This document shows, piece after piece, positions 1-7,320 of a stretch of DNA of 7,435 bases. Below the pieces are notes generated by a model, which made no database searches, was not told the origin of the DNA, and was given only the letters and a program-made list of their open reading frames with translations. The stretch is taken from NCBI GenBank assembly GCA_028711905.1, contig JAQTRI010000168.1:1-7435 (forward strand), written 5' to 3'. This DNA is from Candidatus Wallbacteria bacterium. Lineage in GTDB: Bacteria > Muiribacteriota > JAQTZZ01. The position numbers were made by a program, and so were the translations under genes. The number at the start of each line of letters is the position of its first letter. Position 1 is the stretch's first letter.

Positions 1-1
1 C

Positions 2-3000
2 TTTCCGCCCGATCATCCGGTGCTTTTGAAGCTCTATAACCCTTTGAACAGGCTTGTAATGGAAACGGTTTCCAGGTCGGCTGTCGATGGTTTTTACAGC
101 TTTGAAATCAGGACCGCTGAATCTGACCCTACAGGCAGCTGGTATGTGTCGTTGCAGGCGGGTAATTCCTGGTTCAGTCATAACCTGCGAATCGAAACTG
201 TGGCTCCACAGAAGATCAAAGTCAGGCTGTTGCCGGAGAGGGAGCGCTTCTCACCCGGGGACGATGCTGGAGTTCTGCTGCATTCCGATTACCTGTTCGG
301 TGCCCCGGGTGCGGGACTGAAATCCCTGATGTCATTCCGGGTCGAGCCGCAGGTGAAAACATTTGCCCGTTTCCAGGGTTTCGTTTTTAACAATGAAGCG
401 CTGGAAATCAATCCCTTATCCAGCCCGGAAATGGAAAAAGATCTTGATGCACAGGGCAATGCATCTTTTAAATGGAAAATCCCTTTAATGGGAAGTGTCC
501 CCTCCGGCCTGGTTCTGAAGATCGATTCCCGTGTGCTGGAAAAGGGTGGACGCCCGGTTCTTCAGCAGGTATCTGTTCCTCTGGACCACTACGGTCGTTT
601 TGTGGGCATCAAAGCGTCTGACTCCGATTATCCCCAGACTGGAAAGCCTTTATCTTTTCAGGTGGTTCTGGTAGACAGAGAAGGAGAACCTGTGGCAGGG
701 GTCAAGCTTCGCTATCGGATGCTGCTTAACAGGGAATACTGGTGGTGGGATTACAAGGATGAAACGGATTTCCGACGGCATTTCCGCACTTCTTTCGAGA
801 CAAGACAGCTTGAAGCCGGGGAACTGATATCAGCCCTGGAACCGGTGAAACTGGAATATACACCGATGGAAGAAGGTGAGCTTCTGCTGGAAGTGATTGA
901 CGGAGACGAAGGGCACACAGCCGGGTACTTTATTCGCGCATATGCCTGGGGATCGGAGCAGTCAGGCCGTGATGCTCATGTTCTATCAATACATACAGAC
1001 AAGAACTCGTATGCTCCCGGAGAAACAGCCATCCTGACTTTCAAATCCCCAAATCAGGGGCACGCACTTGTTTCTGTTGAAAAAGGTGGCCGCTGTATAT
1101 TGTCCCGCTGGGAACATCTTGATGGGAGCGGTGAGATCCGTATTGAAACGACTAAGGAAATGCTTCCCAACGCTTATGTCTTTGTCACGCTGATTCAGCC
1201 TTACGGCACAGTTGCCAATGATCGCCCGCTGCGCATGTACGGTATTGCGCCTCTGATGGTAAGGGAGGCGGAAACCGGGTTGAAGTGCTTTATAGATATG
1301 CCGGATCAGTTGCGGCCTGGTGAAAAATTCACAGTCAGATTCAGAACAGAAGAAAAGAAAAAGGTCCAGTTTACATTAGCCATAGTGGACGAAGGATTAC
1401 TGGAACTGACAGGCTTTAAAACGCCATCCCCCTGGGATTTTTTCTATCAGAAACAGGGTTTGTCGGTAGCCAGTTTCGACACTTTTTCCGATATTCTCGG
1501 GCTCAGCCCTTCCAGTGTGCAGCGCAGGTTTTCTCTTGGCGGGGATGGGGTTGAGGAGGAAAGCCGGAAAATGCTTTCTACGGTAAAGGCTGTCCGTTTC
1601 AAACCTGTGGCATTTTTCAAGGGACCTCATGAAACGGATGCGTCCGGCATGGCTGAGATGAGCTTTTTCATGCCGAACTATGCAGGATCAGTGCGGGCCA
1701 TGGCTGTTGCTGCTGACGGTCGGCGTTATGGCTGCGCCCAGAAAAGTGTGCCTGTCAGATCGTCTGTAGTGATTGTTCCTGCGCTGCCGCGCCTGCTTGG
1801 TCCGGAAGACATGGTTCGTTTTCCTGTGACCGTGTTTGCGGGCGAGTCCGGTATCGGTACAGTTGAAGTGCAGGTGAAAGCCGATGGTCCTGTTGTCGTT
1901 GAAGGTGATGATTCCCGGCAGATTCATTTTTCGGCAAAAGGTGAACAGGATGTTTTTTTTGTGCTGCGCGCCAGAGCTGAAACCGGAGTAGCCGGTATTA
2001 CAGTTACTGCAAAATCCTCTTCAGAGTCGGCACTGGAAACAACAGAACTGTCTGTCAGGGCTGTTAATCCTTTCCTTTACTCAGCTGAGGTGTTCTATCT
2101 GGAACCAGGGCAGACGGTCAGGATGAAAAAGCCTTCTCAGGGGATCGCTGGAACAGAGAAGATTTCACTGTTTATGACCCGGCGCGCCCGGATCGATGTC
2201 AATCACCGGCTGAAGTGGCTCATGCGTTACCCATATGGATGCCTGGAACAGACGATATCCAGTGTTTTCCCACAGCTTTATTTTGCTGAGATCCTGAAGA
2301 ATGGAGCCCGCTATGCAGAGGATGCTGACAGGAACATCAATATCGCCATATCCCGTATGCGCCGATTTCAGACCTATTCCGGAGCTTTCGCGCTTTGGCC
2401 CGGGGAAGAGCTGCCTGATCAGTGGATTTCCTGCTACGCAGGGCATTTCCTTCTGGAAGCGTCGCGCAAGGGATACCATGTACCCAAAGAAATGCTGGCC
2501 GGCTGTTTGAATTTCTTAAAGGAGCAAAGCCGTCTTTCAGATGGAACTCTTTCTGAGCGATGTTACAGGCTGTATCTGCTGGCCCTGTCCGGCGAACCGG
2601 CGACCGGACCCATGAACCTGATTCGAGAAAGCTCACTCAATGCACTTGACAATACTTCCCGCTGGCTTCTGTCGGCTGCTTATTTATTGTCCGGAAAAGA
2701 GGACATAGCCAGAGAAATCGCCGGGAAAGCCGGGCTGGAAACCAATGAATACAGCAAAGCTGCCGGCACATACGGATCATGGCTTCGCGACAAAGCAATC
2801 ATTCTGGAAATGCTTACATGTTTCAAAGATCTGGAACGGGGTATGCCGTTATTCCGTGAAATCGGGGAAAGAATCTCGGATCGCAGTTGCTGGTATTCTA
2901 CTCAGACGACAGCTTTCGCCATGCTGGCCATGGGCAAGTTTCTGGCTGTCCTGCCCCCGGAGCGCGGTGAAATCCGCAGCGAAGTTAACATTGCCGGCAC

Positions 3001-3598
3001 GAAAGAAGTAATTTTTACTACAGCGGAAACATGGACTATGGACCTCACTGAAACAATCGGAGACTCTGAAATCGCTCTGACCAACACAGGCTCAGGCGGT
3101 CTTTACGGCGTTCTGGACTGGGAAGGAATTCCTCTTCTGGATCAACTCGCTGATGAAGCTTCAGGAATGAAGCTTACTGCTGAATTCTTAGATGAAGACG
3201 GGGCTGCGATCAATCCGGCTTCCCTTAAGCAGGGGGCTGTTTTCTGGGCGCATTACCGTTTAGTAACCGAAGGGGTGCGTTCAGCCCAGAATCTGGCTCT
3301 GATACAGATTTTTCCTGCAGGATGGGAAATCGAGAATGTCAGGCTTACTGGTGAGGGAGTCCCGTTGTGGGCTAAAGATATGCGCCTGAATCAGGAGAGG
3401 TTCGCTGATTTTCGCGATGACCGCGCCATGTGGTTTTTCGATTATCCGGAAGGGCAGGGATACTGTGACTTCCTGGTCAAGCTCAATGCTGTTTCCAGCG
3501 GAGAATATACATTGCCGGCTGCAGTGGCAGAGGGAATGTATGACCGCGGGTTCAGGGCTGTAGTGCCCGGCAGGCGGGTTGTGGTGCTGAACCCGTAG
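2..3598 (+). CDS. Bacterial alpha-2-macroglobulin (YfhM-like), 5'-truncated by window edge
   Basis: Large periplasmic protease-trapping protein, normally a lipoprotein. The frame is open to the left edge and homologous-looking sequence (FPPDHPVLLKLYNPLNRLV) precedes the first possible start, a GTG at 20, so the gene begins outside the window; about 1198 residues are visible. Residues below are numbered from that GTG. Macroglobulin-type beta domains fill about 1-450 (for example YAPGETAILTFKSP). The family signature VDEGLLELTG starts near 456 and is followed by TPSPWDFFYQK near 468. The central A2M domain lies at about 525-615 (FKPVAFFKGPHETDASG). The thioester motif CLEQ is at 741-744 (nt 2240-2251), inside YPYGCLEQT, and is followed by the helical thioester domain to about 1000. 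The C-terminus has the family-typical RDDRAMWFFDYPEG and EGMYDRGFRAVVPG. By family knowledge the Cys-Gln thioester binds attacking proteases covalently. The missing part should hold the signal peptide, lipobox and first domains. The neighbour pbpC is its usual partner but is convergent here. Family assignment is very secure; membrane attachment is inferred. Confidence 0.95.
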   Translation, partial: FPPDHPVLLKLYNPLNRLVMETVSRSAVDGFYSFEIRTAESDPTGSWYVSLQAGNSWFSHNLRIETVAPQKIKVRLLPERERFSPGDDAGVLLHSDYLFGAPGAGLKSLMSFRVEPQVKTFARFQGFVFNNEALEINPLSSPEMEKDLDAQGNASFKWKIPLMGSVPSGLVLKIDSRVLEKGGRPVLQQVSVPLDHYGRFVGIKASDSDYPQTGKPLSFQVVLVDREGEPVAGVKLRYRMLLNREYWWWDYKDETDFRRHFRTSFETRQLEAGELISALEPVKLEYTPMEEGELLLEVIDGDEGHTAGYFIRAYAWGSEQSGRDAHVLSIHTDKNSYAPGETAILTFKSPNQGHALVSVEKGGRCILSRWEHLDGSGEIRIETTKEMLPNAYVFVTLIQPYGTVANDRPLRMYGIAPLMVREAETGLKCFIDMPDQLRPGEKFTVRFRTEEKKKVQFTLAIVDEGLLELTGFKTPSPWDFFYQKQGLSVASFDTFSDILGLSPSSVQRRFSLGGDGVEEESRKMLSTVKAVRFKPVAFFKGPHETDASGMAEMSFFMPNYAGSVRAMAVAADGRRYGCAQKSVPVRSSVVIVPALPRLLGPEDMVRFPVTVFAGESGIGTVEVQVKADGPVVVEGDDSRQIHFSAKGEQDVFFVLRARAETGVAGITVTAKSSSESALETTELSVRAVNPFLYSAEVFYLEPGQTVRMKKPSQGIAGTEKISLFMTRRARIDVNHRLKWLMRYPYGCLEQTISSVFPQLYFAEILKNGARYAEDADRNINIAISRMRRFQTYSGAFALWPGEELPDQWISCYAGHFLLEASRKGYHVPKEMLAGCLNFLKEQSRLSDGTLSERCYRLYLLALSGEPATGPMNLIRESSLNALDNTSRWLLSAAYLLSGKEDIAREIAGKAGLETNEYSKAAGTYGSWLRDKAIILEMLTCFKDLERGMPLFREIGERISDRSCWYSTQTTAFAMLAMGKFLAVLPPERGEIRSEVNIAGTKEVIFTTAETWTMDLTETIGDSEIALTNTGSGGLYGVLDWEGIPLLDQLADEASGMKLTAEFLDEDGAAINPASLKQGAVFWAHYRLVTEGVRSAQNLALIQIFPAGWEIENVRLTGEGVPLWAKDMRLNQERFADFRDDRAMWFFDYPEGQGYCDFLVKLNAVSSGEYTLPAAVAEGMYDRGFRAVVPGRRVVVLNP

Positions 3599-3612
3599 AA
3601 AATGAGATGTAG

Positions 3613-3636
3613 AGGGGCGAATAATTATTCGCCCCT
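3613..3636. repeat. Perfect 24-bp palindrome at convergent gene junction (REP-like or bidirectional terminator)
   Basis: The sequence AGGGGCGAAT-AATT-ATTCGCCCCT is its own exact reverse complement. It fills most of the 36-bp gap between the A2M stop and the pbpC stop, and overlaps the first two read bases of the pbpC TAG (3635-3637). As RNA it would form a GC-rich-based hairpin of about 10 bp with an AATT tip from either strand. A role in ending both convergent transcripts is plausible from position. However, no run of U follows the stem on either strand (ATTGTGAG on plus, CTACATCTC on minus), so a classic Rho-independent terminator is not well supported. It may instead be a copy of a dispersed extragenic palindrome. 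Confidence 0.7.
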
Positions 3637-5956
3637 ATTGTGAGATTCGCAGAACACTGAAGGCCACCTTTTTTTCATGGCCTTCCTGATCGATGATCTG
3701 CAGGACATGTTCCCCGGTGTGGAGATCCAGGGCAAAGGAATGACGCTGCCCGGTTTCGCCGATGTATTTTTCGTCTATATACCAGAAGAGCCTGCTGTTA
3801 TTAGAGCTATGGGCGGCACGAGCTGTTACTTTCTGGAACGAGCCGTCTGTTTCGCGCGGCACGATGATGCTGGAGTTATTCTCCGGATAAATGATGCTGA
3901 CCGGGTTTTGTGCACTGACACTGGGGCATCCGGCGCGATGAGGGGGTTGTGTCCGGCTCAAATTTCTCCTGTCTGACAGATACTGCATTATTTCAGGGGG
4001 ATAAGCCAGGATTGTCTGCCTGACTGTGTCTTTACGGTTCCAGCAGAGAGAGCATACTGTTTCCTTGAGGTCGCTGCTTAAGTAAACTTCCTTGTGCCAG
4101 GGACATTTTGGAAGGGCTGGGGCTTCTGAAGGTTTTTCCGCTGTCAGTGTTTCGGAACAGTGTTCTCCAGCAGGGAATCCTGTTTCTGCGCAGAGTGCGA
4201 CTGGAACCAATCGGTTTTCAGGTCGTTTGAACCATTTGAGTTCCGGACTTTTATCGAGCATACCGAAAAGTGCGAACAGCAATGCACCGGCTGCTTTTCC
4301 GCCAGTCAGGGCCGGGTTGCCTTCACCCGTGAAATTTCCGGCCCAGACTGCGATGGTCCACTGAGGAGTCACTCCAACAGCCCATCCGTCACGGTGGCCG
4401 AAACTGGTGCCTGTTTTCCAGGCCATAGGGAACTGGCCTGAAAAACGGGTCCAATAGAATTCAACCCCAGGGCGCTTGAGTTCATTAAGCATATTCAGAG
4501 TCAGATACCAGGACCCTTCAGAGATCAGTTTGTTTGAATGAACGGTGCGGTTGCAGTCCAGAAAGCTGAGTCTGGAGAAGTTCCCGGAATCACCAAGGCC
4601 ACGATAGAGCATCGCCAGGTCCCAGAGAGTCACTTCAGCTCCGCCCAGAATCAGAGGCAGACCGTATTCCTCAGCTTCACGGAAAAGCGAACTGACCCCG
4701 GCGGATTTGAGAAAATCATAAAACTCGGGAAGTCCCAGCTGGCGCAGAAGAAAAACCGCAGGTACATTTAGCGACTGTTGCAGAGCTTCTGAGGAGCGCA
4801 CTATCCCCTTATAGGAACGGTCGGAATTGGCAGGGGAAAAGGAACCATAAAACGCCGGAATGTCCGGGATCATGGACTGGGGCAGGATCAGGCCGGCATC
4901 CATGGCTTTCGCGTAAAGGAATGGCTTGAGTATGGATCCTGAAGAGCGCCGGGCTGTCACACCATCGATCATTCCCTGATTGTTACGGTCGAAATAGTCC
5001 TGAGAACCCACATAAGCCAGCACCTGTCCGGTGCGGGTATCCGCGATCAAGGCCGCGGCATTCCTGATTCCTGATTTGCTGATGAACTCACTGTGCCTTT
5101 TGACAGTCACTTCGGCCTGCTCCTGAATCCTGAGGCTGACAGTGGTTGAGAATATTCCGCCGTGGTGTGCGAATTTTCTGATGCGTTCCGCCAGATGATG
5201 GGCGCAGGAAGAAAAAGTCAGGCAGCGGTCAGGAACGGGCTCCTTAAGAGCAAGATTGAGTGTATCACTGTCAAATAAGCCTGACTGCCGGAGGCGTTTC
5301 AGGAGGCGGTCCCTTTTGATCCGCAGCGCATTGCTGTCAGAGCCCGGATGGATCAAACGCGGGCTGTTGGGCAGAACAGCTAAAGTGGCTGCTTCAGCCC
5401 AGGTCAGGCGCGATGGTTCTTTGCCGAAGTACTTCAGGCCGGCGGTTCTGTATCCTACAATATTGCCCCCGTATGGGGCATTGTTCAGGTAAGCTGAAAG
5501 GATTCCGGTTTTGCTCATGTGCATTTCCATCCTGACAGCCTGCCCGGCCTCAAGGATTTTATTGAAGATTGTGCGGGATTTGGGCCTGGATAATCTGGCC
5601 ACCTGCATGGTGATTGTGCTGGCCCCGCTTCTTCTCTGTCCGGTAGTCGCGTTTCGCCATAGAGCGCGCAGTACAGCCACAGGATCAACCCCGGAATGTG
5701 TAAAGAAGCGTTTGTCTTCATAAGCGATAACCGCTTCGATCAGTTTTTGCGGGGGGGGAGTGTTTGGCGGGGGCATATGCCATTGCTCGCGGTTGTTGAG
5801 AAATATACGGAGAATGTCTCCTTCCCGGTCCAGCACAACTGTGCTGTAATCGTGAGGAAAGATCTGATCAAGCGAGGGAACCAGCATTGGAATAAGAAGA
5901 ACTGTCCAGGAAAAGCACAGGAGAAAAAGTGAGAGAAAGCTATGCTGGTTTGTCAC
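3635..5956 (-). CDS. pbpC: Penicillin-binding protein 1C (bifunctional transglycosylase/transpeptidase)
   Basis: Inner-membrane peptidoglycan synthase with its catalytic part in the periplasm; 773 residues, the usual PbpC length. A hydrophobic anchor lies at about 6-27. The GT51 glycosyltransferase follows: EDKRFFTHSG (putative catalytic Glu80), GASTITMQVAR at 111-121, Glu136 in the third motif, then ILSAYLNNAPYGG and AATLAVLPNSP. The transpeptidase has SILK 341-344 (nucleophile Ser341), SLN 395-397 and KTGTS 514-518, so both active sites look intact. A Cys/His segment (Cys589, 600, 618, His621, Cys635, 638) and a BiPBP_C beta domain (about 678-770) complete the PbpC order. The start is a GTG with no convincing ribosome-binding site. 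It is chosen because an in-frame stop lies 10 codons upstream with no other start between, and because it gives a complete anchor; the next Met is residue 24. The gene converges on the A2M gene with a 36-bp gap. A run of eight C in the coding strand (nt 5751-5758) sits before the GT51 domain. Confidence 0.96.
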   Translation of the reverse strand: MTNQHSFLSLFLLCFSWTVLLIPMLVPSLDQIFPHDYSTVVLDREGDILRIFLNNREQWHMPPPNTPPPQKLIEAVIAYEDKRFFTHSGVDPVAVLRALWRNATTGQRRSGASTITMQVARLSRPKSRTIFNKILEAGQAVRMEMHMSKTGILSAYLNNAPYGGNIVGYRTAGLKYFGKEPSRLTWAEAATLAVLPNSPRLIHPGSDSNALRIKRDRLLKRLRQSGLFDSDTLNLALKEPVPDRCLTFSSCAHHLAERIRKFAHHGGIFSTTVSLRIQEQAEVTVKRHSEFISKSGIRNAAALIADTRTGQVLAYVGSQDYFDRNNQGMIDGVTARRSSGSILKPFLYAKAMDAGLILPQSMIPDIPAFYGSFSPANSDRSYKGIVRSSEALQQSLNVPAVFLLRQLGLPEFYDFLKSAGVSSLFREAEEYGLPLILGGAEVTLWDLAMLYRGLGDSGNFSRLSFLDCNRTVHSNKLISEGSWYLTLNMLNELKRPGVEFYWTRFSGQFPMAWKTGTSFGHRDGWAVGVTPQWTIAVWAGNFTGEGNPALTGGKAAGALLFALFGMLDKSPELKWFKRPENRLVPVALCAETGFPAGEHCSETLTAEKPSEAPALPKCPWHKEVYLSSDLKETVCSLCWNRKDTVRQTILAYPPEIMQYLSDRRNLSRTQPPHRAGCPSVSAQNPVSIIYPENNSSIIVPRETDGSFQKVTARAAHSSNNSRLFWYIDEKYIGETGQRHSFALDLHTGEHVLQIIDQEGHEKKVAFSVLRISQ

Positions 5957-6016
5957 TTGAGCCCATCGGACATTGATCTTCGGTCATTTTTTCCATGTGA
6001 AATCGATTTTTCATTA

Positions 6017-6149
6017 GAGCCTTTTGCAAAATGTTGATGGCTGTAACATTTGTCTTTTAGACAAATTCAACAGCCATTGATGGCTGTAACATTTGTCTTT
6101 TAGACAAATTCAACAGCCATCAACCCGGCTATGCTCCGGGTAAAGGCTC
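6017..6149. repeat. Stem-loop module A (133 bp, nested inverted repeats)
   Basis: The outer arms GAGCCTTT (6017-6024) and AAAGGCTC (6142-6149) are exact reverse complements. The left arm runs into a perfect palindrome TTTTGCAAAA (6022-6031). Inside lie 12-bp arms GTTGATGGCTGT (6033-6044) and ACAGCCATCAAC (6113-6124), which bracket the two 43-bp tandem copies. Then comes a small hairpin ACCCGG / CCGGGT (6123-6128 and 6136-6141) with a 7-nt loop. The nesting suggests a folded RNA or a small palindromic mobile-type element. It carries no coding frame of note. Confidence 0.65.
6034..6119. repeat. Two identical 43-bp tandem copies, each a hairpin
   Basis: The copies 6034-6076 and 6077-6119 are identical base for base and directly abut. 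Each forms a hairpin: ATGGCTGT pairs with ACAGCCAT (outer 8 bp), a 3x3 internal loop (AAC against TCA) follows, and ATTTGTCT pairs with AGACAAAT (inner 8 bp) around a TTT loop. The hairpins span 6037-6077 and 6080-6120. Because the units are near-palindromic, the array could also fold as one long hairpin. There is no spacer between the copies, which argues against CRISPR. Exact identity suggests recent duplication or replication slippage. Confidence 0.9.
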
Positions 6150-6152
6150 ATG

Positions 6153-6237
6153 TGAGGCACCTTCGGCAAAACTCTGTCGTACAGATTGCCCAAAGTGATC
6201 GATTACAGACCGGGAAAAGAGTTTTGCAAGTGCCTCA
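6153..6237. repeat. Stem-loop module B (85 bp inverted repeat)
   Basis: The arms TGAGGCAC (6153-6160) and GTGCCTCA (6230-6237) pair exactly over 8 bp. After a small asymmetric internal loop (CTTCG against AA), GCAAAACTCT (6166-6175) pairs exactly with AGAGTTTTGC (6218-6227) over 10 bp. A 42-nt apical region (6176-6217) remains, containing a possible CTGT-CGT-ACAG mini-hairpin that would compete with the end of the stem. The module begins 3 bp after module A and its outer sequence resembles that of module A (GAG, C, then GCAAAA), so the two may be related units. Function unknown. Confidence 0.65.
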
Positions 6238-6353
6238 TTATAATGCAGACCACGATTTTACCCTGTAAACCAGGAATGAATCAAGTGCAGGGAGTGGATT
6301 ACATCTCGTGCGATTCCGGCTGGGAATGCGATCTGGTCAAGGAAAAGCCTGAT

Positions 6354-7292
6354 TTACCGGATACTTTTGAGCAGGGTTTCCATCTGATCCGGTGCCGATG
6401 AAATGCCGGAGGAATAAGCCTGATAGCTGTCTTTGATCAGCTTCAGGCTTTCAGTGGATGAAAGAATGTCCGGAGTGTGCAGCACATCAGCGAGTGTTCC
6501 GAGAAGATTCTTTGATTTGCAGAAGCATTTGAGAATTGCGTCAGCCAGCTGGGCAAAATCATCGGATGATGACAGGAAATACGCTTCATTGACAGTGTAT
6601 TCGGCTGAGTCAATGGCTGTGTCAAGAGCGTGTTCCGCGGCTTTTGTCAGTCTTTCCACTTCAGTCGTGCCAAAGGGATCGACTGCTGCGATCTCGTCCA
6701 TTTTTTCGTTGAGTTTTCTGATATACAGCATATTGTACTGCATGGGAAATTCCTGGGCTTTGAGCTGTTTTTCCGCTTCTGCGCCGAGAGCGGTCAGCAC
6801 ATGCCTGCGAGATTCGCCGGCAAGGGTTTCGAGTTCAGCGAGCGGTGGCGTAAGTGAGATTTCAAGAGAAGCTAAGGCTGATCGGGCTTTTTCCAGATTG
6901 CCGTTCTGATGGGGATTACCAATTGCGGTACACGCGAGTATCTCGCTGCACAAAGCAAGGCACGGTTTGAGATTTTCGGCGATTTTTCCGGACAGGGTAG
7001 CGACAGAAGCAGCGCTCGAGAGGCCGGACAGAGTATTGAGTCTGGAGATAAGCCCCTGGATGCCCTGCATGGGAACAAGCGCTGCTTTCATCAAAGATGT
7101 AGTGGTTTCAGTGGTCCAGTCCTGGGTCTGCAGCACCTTGCCGGTAAGTGCCACACCTGCATTGATCTCAGCGCTGAGAGGCCGGATCTCGCGGATGGCG
7201 AATCTGATGGTGCCGCAGTCGGCTTCGCTGGCTGAAGCAGTGAAAACTGAAAGCAAGAGGCATACGAGGAGACAATTGATTTTCCACTTCAT
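6354..7292 (-). CDS. Secreted helix-rich hypothetical protein with six mature cysteines
   Basis: I do not recognise this 312-residue protein. It opens with a clear Sec signal peptide: basic MKWK, a hydrophobic core at about 5-18, then ASA at 19-21 with likely cleavage before Ser22. There is no lipobox, since the first mature Cys (26) follows EAD, so a soluble periplasmic or exported protein is expected. The mature part is dominated by Ala, Leu, Glu, Lys and Ser in patterns that suggest amphipathic helices, with few segments likely to be beta. Cysteines fall at 26, 111, 115, 121, 256 and 258; an even number in an exported protein suggests disulfides. The ATG is supported by the signal peptide placement and by a purine-rich GGGGGAAG just upstream, though its spacing is tight. 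The stop is TAA. The gene is codirectional with pbpC but 397 bp away, so co-transcription is uncertain. A structural, chaperone-like or envelope-stress role is possible, but nothing in the sequence shows one. Confidence 0.75.
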   Translation of the reverse strand: MKWKINCLLVCLLLSVFTASASEADCGTIRFAIREIRPLSAEINAGVALTGKVLQTQDWTTETTTSLMKAALVPMQGIQGLISRLNTLSGLSSAASVATLSGKIAENLKPCLALCSEILACTAIGNPHQNGNLEKARSALASLEISLTPPLAELETLAGESRRHVLTALGAEAEKQLKAQEFPMQYNMLYIRKLNEKMDEIAAVDPFGTTEVERLTKAAEHALDTAIDSAEYTVNEAYFLSSSDDFAQLADAILKCFCKSKNLLGTLADVLHTPDILSSTESLKLIKDSYQAYSSGISSAPDQMETLLKSIR

Positions 7293-7320
7293 ACTTCCCC
7301 CGGACTCATTCCCTGATAAT

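Larger units (their letters stand above)
5957..6353. other. Non-coding, hairpin-rich intergenic stretch upstream of pbpC
   Basis: This gap of about 400 bp separates pbpC from the upstream minus-strand gene. Its middle (6017-6237) is occupied by two stem-loop modules listed separately. The part next to pbpC (5957-6016) is AT-rich and should hold the pbpC leader, but I see no clear -35/-10 pair there. The part 6238-6353 shows no convincing gene, terminator or repeat; only a weak short hairpin (ATTCC with GGAAT, near 6313-6326) is visible. Short open frames crossing it have no family resemblance and look fortuitous. No U-tract hairpin marks the end of the upstream gene, so read-through into pbpC cannot be excluded. 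Confidence 0.6.

Noticed and set aside
1953..1960. T8 run in the A2M gene as a slippage switch
   Set aside because: It is short, encodes ordinary Phe residues (DVFFVL) in a conserved beta strand, and the frame is intact on both sides.
4041..4192. Cys/His cluster in PbpC as a novel metal site
   Set aside because: A similar spacing of Cys and CxxH between the transpeptidase and BiPBP_C domains is, from general knowledge, common in PbpC proteins, so it is not specific to this gene.
6034..6119. Direct repeats as a minimal CRISPR array
   Set aside because: The two 43-bp copies abut with no spacer between them, and no cas gene is in view.
6017..6237. Retron-type non-coding RNA (stacked hairpins)
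   Set aside because: No reverse transcriptase gene lies in the window, and the neighbours are pbpC and an unrelated secreted protein. Hairpins alone are not enough.
6186..6401. Plus-strand ORF of 71 codons
   Set aside because: It runs from the stem-loop module into the 3' end of the minus-strand secreted-protein gene and has no family resemblance or good ribosome-binding site.
6433..6909. Plus-strand ORF of 158 codons opposite the secreted-protein gene
   Set aside because: It is Ser/Ala/Arg-rich antisense shadow sequence. The minus-strand frame has a signal peptide, promoter and ribosome-binding site, so it is the real gene.
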